From: a bacterium
GTDB taxonomy: Bacteria > Bacillota_I > Bacilli_A > RFN20 > CAG-826
Length of the DNA stretch: 11,353 bases
Direction of reading: 5' to 3'
Assembly (NCBI GenBank): GCA_004561785.1
Contig: SFUB01000059.1
Location: 1 to 11,353 of the forward strand
Part shown: positions 1-5,225 of the stretch, in pieces
Layout of the letters: every line of letters starts with the position of its first letter
Numbering within the stretch: the stretch's first letter is position 1
Position numbers and translations under genes: made by a program
Notes under the pieces: model-generated
What the model was told of the DNA's origin: nothing
Seen by the model: only the letters and a program-made list of their open reading frames with translations
Databases searched by the model: none

Positions 1-515
1 CAGTCCTTTTTATCAGCGAACTGATGTAGGAACGCTTCGTAAAGAGGGTACTGAAGATTGCCAGAACCCTCCGGGAAGAATAGTGGTCGAGCGTCCTCGA
101 CCTTAACCCATTTCGCCGCATTGACCTCTTTCGAGAGCGTCAGTTCCGAGCCATGACACCTGCCGATGAAACCCAGCATCAAGATTCCTTTCGGGACATA
201 CCAGTAGGAGCTTATGTACTCAAGGGAATCCAAGGTAACCCCCACCTCTTCTTTAACCTCACGGGCGGCTGCCTCTTCGGCGGTCTCCCCAGGGGTGATA
301 TATCCGGAGACGAAGTTCCAATAATCGTCGCTAAGATATTTTTGGAGTTCCATGCAGATTTCGTTTTTCTCATTCACGACCATGGTGAGGACGGCCGAGG
401 GGAAACTGTCGAAATAATAGCGGCCACAGGACTCGCAAAAAGGAACCATCCCATCGTCTCCCGCCGGGTGATCGACAAGCTTGGTTCCACAGATTGGGCA
501 ATAAGAGTAATGCAT
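1..515 (-). CDS. NudC-like zinc-ribbon Nudix hydrolase (3' end beyond the window)
   Basis: The gene starts at ATG 515-513 and stays open for 171 codons to the window edge, so the C-terminus is missing. Residues 6-30 form a zinc ribbon with two CxxC knuckles (C6, C9, C27, C30). Residues 71-93 are a complete Nudix box, G-x5-E-x7-REV-x-EE-x-G-V, which binds the catalytic metal. Proteins with this order belong to the NADH pyrophosphatase (NudC) side of the Nudix superfamily and hydrolyse a nucleoside diphosphate linked to another group. The stretch SYWYVPKGILMLGF after the box aligns with the NudC signature SQPWPFPxS and the following LM-x-F segment, but most signature residues differ, so NAD(H) or NAD-RNA specificity is uncertain. 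An SD-like AAAGGA lies 14 nt before the ATG, a long spacing. The gene follows the fucO terminator and has no clear promoter of its own. The family is clear; the substrate is inferred. Confidence 0.88.
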   Translation of the reverse strand, partial: MHYSYCPICGTKLVDHPAGDDGMVPFCESCGRYYFDSFPSAVLTMVVNEKNEICMELQKYLSDDYWNFVSGYITPGETAEEAAAREVKEEVGVTLDSLEYISSYWYVPKGILMLGFIGRCHGSELTLSKEVNAAKWVKVEDARPLFFPEGSGNLQYPLYEAFLHQFADKKD

Positions 516-542
516 GGGGAAATAATAATTCCTTTAGCTTTC

Positions 543-582
543 TTTTTACAAAAGAAAACGCCTCGGGGATTCCCAAGGCGTT
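543..582 (-). terminator. Rho-independent terminator of fucO
   Basis: An inverted repeat pairs 572-582 with 557-567 across a 4-nt loop (568-571), giving an 11-bp stem. The single mismatched position is a G-U wobble when read on the minus strand and a C-A mismatch on the plus strand, so the hairpin favours minus-strand RNA. It is followed on the minus strand by TTCTTTT. It begins 13 nt after the fucO stop codon and lies just before the Nudix gene, which suggests that gene relies on readthrough or an unseen promoter. Confidence 0.85.
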
Positions 583-595
583 ATGCCTTCTCGAA

Positions 596-1747
596 TTACT
601 TCTTGAGAAGTTTGGAGAAGAGTTCGCGGACCTGTTCGTGAGTGGCTTCGCGGGGGTTGCCAGGATAGCAGGCATCCTTCAAAGCATCAGAAGCGAGGTT
701 GTCGAGGTCTTCTGCTTTGATCTCTTCGCAGACATGGGGGATGCCAACGTCTTCGCTGAGTTTCTTGACGGCGTTGATGGCGGCGAGGCGATATTCCTCT
801 TGGCTCATCTTCTCAACGCCTTCGACGCCCATGGCGATCGCGATATCGCGATATTTGGTGCCAGAGTATTCGGCGTTGAATTCCATCGCGATCGGAAGCA
901 ACATGGCGCAAGCTTTGCCGTGAGGAACGTTGTAATAGGCGGAAAGGGTGTGGGCCATAGCGTGGTCGATGCCAAGGCCAACGTTGGAGAAGCCCATGCC
1001 GGCCACATACTGGCCAAGAGCCATCTCTTCGCGGCCTTTGGGTTCATTGTTGACGGCCCCGCGAAGGTTGTGCGCAATGATCTCAATGGCTTTGATGTGG
1101 AACATGTCGGAGAGTTCCCAAGCGCCACGGGTGATGTAGCCCTCAATCGCGTGGGTAAGAGCATCCATCCCAGTGAAAGCGGTTAAGGACTTCGGCATGG
1201 ACCCCATCATATCAGGATCGACGATGGCAACCACGGGGATATCGTGAGGATCGACGCAAACAAATTTGCGTTTATTCTGAACGTCGGTGATGACGTAGTT
1301 GATGGTGACTTCCGCAGCAGTTCCCGCGGTGGTCGGGACGGCGATGATCGGCAAACAGGGTTTGGTTCCCGCGACGGCGCCTTCCAAGGAACGGACATCC
1401 GCATGCTGCGGGTTGGTCATGATGATGCCGACGGCCTTGGCGGTATCCATGGAGGAACCACCGCCGATGGCGATGATGGCATCTGCATTGATCTTCTTGG
1501 CGGCCTCGACGCCGGAAAGAACATTCTCGATGGTTGGGTTCGGTTTGATATCGGTGAAGAGTTCGTATTTGATCCCCGCTTCGTCAAGGAGGCCGGTCAC
1601 TTTCTGGGTGACACCGAATTTGACGAGAGAAGCGTCGGAGGCAACAAGAATGTTCTTGAATCCCCTCGCCTGGATTTCGGGAACGATGTTCTTGATCGCT
1701 CCGAAACCGTGATAGGAAGTTTCGTTTAGAATGAATCGATTAGCCAT
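596..1747 (-). CDS. fucO: Lactaldehyde reductase (L-1,2-propanediol oxidoreductase), iron-dependent group III alcohol dehydrogenase
   Basis: This 383-residue protein has the same length as E. coli FucO and shares long identical blocks with it, including the MANR-x-ILNET start and the segments TTAGTAAEVTINYVITD, KFVCVDPHDIP, ALTHAIEGYITRGAW and EEMALGQYVAGMGFSNVGLG. FucO interconverts L-lactaldehyde and L-1,2-propanediol with NAD(H) in the cytoplasm at the end of anaerobic fucose or rhamnose breakdown. The dinucleotide-binding loop GGGS is at 95-98. Asp38 corresponds to the aspartate that favours NAD over NADP in E. coli FucO. The metal ligands are Asp195, His199, His262 and His276, with the conserved His266 also present. 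The start is supported by AGAAAGGAG 10 nt upstream. It has its own promoter region and terminator, so it is probably monocistronic. No fucose or rhamnose genes are nearby, so its physiological substrate here is inferred from similarity. Confidence 0.94.
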   Translation of the reverse strand: MANRFILNETSYHGFGAIKNIVPEIQARGFKNILVASDASLVKFGVTQKVTGLLDEAGIKYELFTDIKPNPTIENVLSGVEAAKKINADAIIAIGGGSSMDTAKAVGIIMTNPQHADVRSLEGAVAGTKPCLPIIAVPTTAGTAAEVTINYVITDVQNKRKFVCVDPHDIPVVAIVDPDMMGSMPKSLTAFTGMDALTHAIEGYITRGAWELSDMFHIKAIEIIAHNLRGAVNNEPKGREEMALGQYVAGMGFSNVGLGIDHAMAHTLSAYYNVPHGKACAMLLPIAMEFNAEYSGTKYRDIAIAMGVEGVEKMSQEEYRLAAINAVKKLSEDVGIPHVCEEIKAEDLDNLASDALKDACYPGNPREATHEQVRELFSKLLKK

Positions 1748-1757
1748 TTATTATTGG

Positions 1758-1766
1758 CTCCTTTCT
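1758..1766 (-). promoter_or_regulatory. Ribosome binding site of fucO
   Basis: AGAAAGGAG on the minus strand ends 10 nt before the ATG at 1747-1745. It supports this start, which also matches the N-terminus of E. coli FucO. Confidence 0.75.
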
Positions 1767-1775
1767 AATGCCTGA

Positions 1776-1836
1776 ATTATAGAGTCTTGCTTTATCTAGG
1801 TATTCTTATACCGTTATATCGATTTCATTTTGTCAA
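1776..1836 (-). promoter_or_regulatory. Candidate fucO promoter region
   Basis: On the minus strand a perfect -35 hexamer TTGACA lies at 1836-1831 and a perfect -10 hexamer TATAAT at 1781-1776. They are too far apart to be partners. The TATAAT would start RNA near 1769, giving a leader of about 20 nt that just includes the RBS, but its own -35 position (1804-1799) reads AATACC, which is poor. The TTGACA has only weak partners: GGTATA after 18 nt, or TATAAG after 20 nt. The likely reading is an activator-dependent or doubled promoter. Which one is used cannot be decided from sequence. Confidence 0.5.
1799..1827 (-). promoter_or_regulatory. Possible operator and cre-like site upstream of fucO
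   Basis: Two small motifs sit side by side between the TTGACA and TATAAT elements. Positions 1799-1812 form an inverted repeat, GGTAT / ATACC with a 4-nt centre. Positions 1827-1814, read on the minus strand as TGAAATCGATATAA, match the Bacillus catabolite-responsive element TGWNANCGNTNWCA at all but one defined position. Carbon control of a sugar-alcohol enzyme would make sense. With no regulator gene in the window this is only suggestive. Confidence 0.25.
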
Positions 1837-1847
1837 ATGAGCAAACA

Positions 1848-1859
1848 CATGCGCGCATG
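1848..1859. repeat. 12-bp perfect palindrome CATGCGCGCATG
   Basis: CATGCGCGCATG is its own reverse complement. It lies 3 nt past the oppF terminator T-run and 11 bp upstream of the TTGACA of the fucO region. That is a position suited to an activator or repressor site, though a chance palindrome cannot be excluded. Confidence 0.45.
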
Positions 1860-1861
1860 AG

Positions 1862-1887
1862 AAAAGGCGGGTTCATTCCCCCGCCTT
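1862..1887 (-). terminator. Rho-independent terminator of the opp operon, overlapping the oppF stop
   Basis: On the minus strand AAGGCGGG (1887-1880) pairs perfectly with CCCGCCTT (1871-1864) across an 8-nt loop, and a TTTT run (1865-1862) follows. The left arm lies inside the final oppF codons and the TGA stop (1875-1873) lies in the loop. A ribosome terminating there would cover the left arm. It separates the opp operon from fucO. Confidence 0.8.
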
Positions 1888-3399
1888 AACCTCTTGGCCG
1901 TTTTTGATAATGATTTCGCCGGAATCCAAGGATTTGATTTCCTCGCGATACTTAGCCTCTTCCTCATCGTTGCAAAGCACGAAGTGCCCGGGAAGGATCT
2001 CCCGGAACGATGGCTTTTGTTTGGAATAGTCATGGACCTGATCTGGATGGTACACCAAACGGGTCCTCCGCTTTTCCGAGAACGGATTGGGCTGAGGAAT
2101 CGCCGACAAAAGGGACTTCGTATAAGGATGAAGAGGATGGCGGAACAACTCATCGCTGTCGGCGAGCTCAACCATGTTGCCAAAGTACATGACGGCAATG
2201 CGGTTGCAGAAGTATTTGACCGTGGAAAGGTCATGGGCGATGAAGATCATCGTGAGGCCCATTTCCTCTTTCAAATCATTGAGCAAGTTGATGATTTGAG
2301 CTCGGATCGAGACATCAAGAGCGGAAATCGGCTCGTCGCAAATCAAGAGTTTTGGGTTCATGATGAGGGCGCGTGCAATGCCGATTCTCTGTCTTTGACC
2401 ACCGGAGAATTCGTGCGGATAGCGGGAGGCGTGTTCGGGAACCAAGCCAACTTTTTTCAGGATTTCAACGGTTTTGCGGTGATTTTCTGCCGCATTATGA
2501 TGTCCTTGGATCTTCAAACCTTCTTGGATGATGTCCTCGACCGTCATACGAGGATCCAAGGAATCCACAGGGTCTTGGAAGATCATCTGAATTTGGTTGC
2601 GGAGCGATTTCGGGGAATGCTTGTTGTCGTAATGGATGGATTTGATCTTCCATTTTTGACGCGTTAGAACAACCTCGTTCCTTTCCTTGAGTTTTTGGAT
2701 CTTAGCTTGGTTCTTTTCAATAAGAGCCTCGCCCTCTTCCGGAGTCAATATAGCCAAATCCTTGGCCTCTTGTTCCTTGATTGTTTTGATTTTCTCTTGA
2801 AGGTGAATTCTGGAATATTTAATTTCCTTCTGGTTCCAGCGGTCGCCCGCAGCGATACGGTAGCCCTGGAAGTAAATGGAGCCTGACGTGATGTCGTAAA
2901 GGTGGATGATGCAACGCCCGGTAGTGGATTTACCGCACCCGGATTCCCCAACGATGCCGAAGGTCTCCCCTTCTTTCACATCGAAGGACACATCGTGGAC
3001 CGCCTTAAGTTTAACCGTATTTGGCCACGCGCCGAGTTTGAAGAACATGCGAAGATGCCGTACGGCCAAAAGAGTCTTGGCGTCCGCAAGTTCCGGCTTA
3101 TACGTGATATGGGCCAGCTTAACCGCCTGTTTCGCTTTCTCCAAAGCCTCTTTGTCTTCGGCGACTTTCCTCTCCAAAGCAAAAACCTGTTTGGAAAGGG
3201 AAGGGTCTTTCGCAAAATTCGGGTTCTTCAATTTAAAAGCACTAAGCTTTTGGCTATCTTGTTTAACGACGGCAAAAGCAGAGTCAAATTCCTTTTTAGC
3301 GACGGATTTGCGTCTTTTTGTTTTGTCGGCTTCGGCTTTGCTGGGATCCCCGTTCTCAAGTTCGGGGGATACGCCCAATTTGCTTTTATCATTTTCCAT
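1873..3399 (-). CDS. oppF: Oligopeptide ABC transporter ATP-binding protein OppF, with extended N-terminus and insertion
   Basis: This is one of the two cytoplasmic ATPases that power peptide import. Visible motifs are Walker A GESGCGKS (151-158), Q-loop MIFQDP (Q275), signature FSGGQ (331-335), Walker B LLICDE (351-356), D-loop ALD and H-loop His389. The OppF-type tail runs through RHPLHPYTKSLLSA (420-433) to PGHFVLC (470-476). At 508 residues it is far longer than the roughly 334 of E. coli OppF. The excess is a charged, probably helical N-terminal region (about 1-105) and a lysine/glutamate-rich insert of about 75 residues between Walker A and the Q-loop (about 187-262). The ATG at 3399 overlaps the oppD stop by 11 nt and is preceded by AGGAGG at 9 nt, so translation is probably coupled. 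It is the last gene of the operon. The OppF rather than OppD assignment rests on gene order and the tail sequence. Confidence 0.93.
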   Translation of the reverse strand: MENDKSKLGVSPELENGDPSKAEADKTKRRKSVAKKEFDSAFAVVKQDSQKLSAFKLKNPNFAKDPSLSKQVFALERKVAEDKEALEKAKQAVKLAHITYKPELADAKTLLAVRHLRMFFKLGAWPNTVKLKAVHDVSFDVKEGETFGIVGESGCGKSTTGRCIIHLYDITSGSIYFQGYRIAAGDRWNQKEIKYSRIHLQEKIKTIKEQEAKDLAILTPEEGEALIEKNQAKIQKLKERNEVVLTRQKWKIKSIHYDNKHSPKSLRNQIQMIFQDPVDSLDPRMTVEDIIQEGLKIQGHHNAAENHRKTVEILKKVGLVPEHASRYPHEFSGGQRQRIGIARALIMNPKLLICDEPISALDVSIRAQIINLLNDLKEEMGLTMIFIAHDLSTVKYFCNRIAVMYFGNMVELADSDELFRHPLHPYTKSLLSAIPQPNPFSEKRRTRLVYHPDQVHDYSKQKPSFREILPGHFVLCNDEEEAKYREEIKSLDSGEIIIKNGQEVKAGE

Positions 3400-5224
3400 G
3401 GGTCAAGGCCTCCTCTTCTTTCAAAGCGCGATGGATCCTCTCCGAAACGATCTTCGGAGGATCGACTTCCGGAGCGTCTTCGTATTCAAGCCAGCTAGCG
3501 ACGAAGTGGGTAGGAGAAACTTGAAAGAAAGGCGGCTCGTACTTGAAATCTACGCCTAACGCGTAGCGGTTTCTCAAGGCAAAAGCATCTCCCTGAGGCG
3601 GATAGATCATATCAGGCGGGGTGCCAGGGATGGCTTCGAGCTTCTCTTTCGAATCGATATCCGGAACCGACGCCAAAAGCGCCCAGGTATAAGGATGCCT
3701 CGGATCGAAGAAGATTTCGCGGTCCGTCCCGTATTCGCAGATCTTGCCCGCGTACATGACCGCGACCCGGTCCGCCATGTTAGCGACGACCCCCAAGTCA
3801 TGGGTAATGAAGATAACGGACATATGGTGGACGGCTTTGAGCTTGTTGATCAGTTCGAGGATTTGGGCCTGAATGGTGACGTCAAGAGCCGTCGTGGGCT
3901 CATCGCAGATCAGAACGTCCGGTTCCGAGATAAGGGCAATAGCGATGACGATCCTCTGCCTCATGCCGCCGGAGAATTGGAACGGATACTGTTTGTACCT
4001 TTTCTCGGGTTGGGGGATTCCAACTTCCTCCATGACCTTCAAAGCCTTCTCCTTTGCCATGGCTTTGGTGATTTTCACCTGGCTTTGGTATTCATCGAGG
4101 ACCTTCTTCTGTTCTTCATCCAAGGCGATGAAATCCTTGAGAATCTCATTCTTCTCTTTTTCCAAAGGGGCAAGTTTTTGAGCCATCTCGTTTAAGGCGC
4201 CCACATGGGCTTTTGGGAATAAATAGAATGCGATGGCTTTGGCTTTTCCAAGCAAGGTGACTTTCCGAATGGTTTTGTTCAGTTCCTGGACTCGGGCTTC
4301 CTGTTGAGAGGTCAAAGAAAGGGATGCTCTCTTCGCTTCGATTTCTTGAAGAGACGCGTCTTTTGCCCTTCGGAGTTCTTCATGGTGCTGATGGGTCTTG
4401 ATTTTCGCGGCCTTCTTAGCCTCTTTCAGAGCCGCTTTCAAAGCGGGTTTTGCGGAAGAATAAGCCGTTTTTGCGTTCTTTATAACGGATTTAGACTTAA
4501 TTTTCTCATTTTTGAGATAAGCTTCATTCTCAGCTTTGAACGCCTTTTCTTCCTCTTTCGCCTTTTGGAGATCGGCCGCAAAAGAAGAGGCGTCTTTACC
4601 GTTTTTCTTGGCTTCACGGATGGCGGTTTTGGCCGCTTCTTTCCGTTCAGCAAAGCCTGACAGACGATCTTCATAACCGTTCACCGGGAGGCTTGCCCGG
4701 TTTTTAGCATCCGCAATGGCGTTATTGCGAACCGATTTGGCGTTCATCAATGCCGTGAGTTCCGGCGCGATGAGATCATCGTAGTAGCGTTTGAGCATGT
4801 CGGAGTTGATGAGCATCGTCTCCGTGATCTGTTTCCCGATCTTCACAATGGGGTTCAAGGAGGAAAGCGGATCCTGGAAGATCATCCCGATTTTGCGTCC
4901 GCGGATCCTCTGGAATTCGGTTTCGCTGGCTTTGGTTAGATCAATGCCGCGATAAAGAATCTGCCCGCCTTCAATAATCGCGTTTGGAGAAAGAATCCCC
5001 ATCACCGCCTTGGACGTGACGGATTTTCCGGAGCCGGATTCGCCGACGATGCAAAGCGTCTCTCCTTTATAAAGATCGAAAGAGACGCCGCGGACTGCCT
5101 GGACTTTTCCGTTGTCCGTGCGGAAAGAAATCGTAAGGTTTTTGACCTCAAGGGCTTTCTCCTTAGGAAGGGGAGAACCGCCCTCGATGAGGGCCTTATC
5201 TTTTTCATTCAGTGAAACAGCCAT
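3389..5224 (-). CDS. oppD: Oligopeptide ABC transporter ATP-binding protein OppD, with long helical insertion
   Basis: This is the partner ATPase of OppF. Motifs are Walker A GESGSGKS (61-68), Q-loop IFQDP (Q117), signature FSGGM (417-421), Walker B VLICDE (437-442), D-loop ALD (446-448) and H-loop His475. The signature has Met where Gln is usual, as in many OppD proteins. Residues about 140-390, between the Q-loop and the signature, are an Ala/Lys/Glu-rich stretch that is probably coiled coil. This makes the protein 611 residues, against about 337 in E. coli. The C-terminal oligopeptide domain is present (RHPYTWALLASVPD, then PPQGDAFALRNRYALG), but the four cysteines of the usual iron-sulphur motif are D545, N551, D559 and S577. 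The start at 5224 has AAGGAGG 8 nt upstream, inside the last codons of oppC, whose stop is 1 nt away. Confidence 0.93.
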   Translation of the reverse strand: MAVSLNEKDKALIEGGSPLPKEKALEVKNLTISFRTDNGKVQAVRGVSFDLYKGETLCIVGESGSGKSVTSKAVMGILSPNAIIEGGQILYRGIDLTKASETEFQRIRGRKIGMIFQDPLSSLNPIVKIGKQITETMLINSDMLKRYYDDLIAPELTALMNAKSVRNNAIADAKNRASLPVNGYEDRLSGFAERKEAAKTAIREAKKNGKDASSFAADLQKAKEEEKAFKAENEAYLKNEKIKSKSVIKNAKTAYSSAKPALKAALKEAKKAAKIKTHQHHEELRRAKDASLQEIEAKRASLSLTSQQEARVQELNKTIRKVTLLGKAKAIAFYLFPKAHVGALNEMAQKLAPLEKEKNEILKDFIALDEEQKKVLDEYQSQVKITKAMAKEKALKVMEEVGIPQPEKRYKQYPFQFSGGMRQRIVIAIALISEPDVLICDEPTTALDVTIQAQILELINKLKAVHHMSVIFITHDLGVVANMADRVAVMYAGKICEYGTDREIFFDPRHPYTWALLASVPDIDSKEKLEAIPGTPPDMIYPPQGDAFALRNRYALGVDFKYEPPFFQVSPTHFVASWLEYEDAPEVDPPKIVSERIHRALKEEEALTHGK

Positions 5225-5225
5225 G

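Noticed and set aside
153..641. A 162-codon plus-strand open frame at the left end
   Set aside because: The opposite strand encodes a perfect Nudix box and zinc ribbon in a frame open to the window edge, which is far stronger evidence.
494..1186. A 230-codon plus-strand open frame opposite fucO
   Set aside because: It begins inside the Nudix gene, crosses the fucO terminator and runs antisense to fucO, which is near-identical in blocks to a known enzyme. It is a shadow frame.
1894..2667. A 257-codon plus-strand open frame opposite oppF
   Set aside because: It is antisense to the ATPase motifs of oppF, and its peptide shows no coherent domain.
4050..4810. The OppD insert as a possible separate gene or frameshift artefact
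   Set aside because: The frame is continuous with intact ATPase motifs before and after it, and lysine/alanine-rich OppD insertions are known in Mollicutes.
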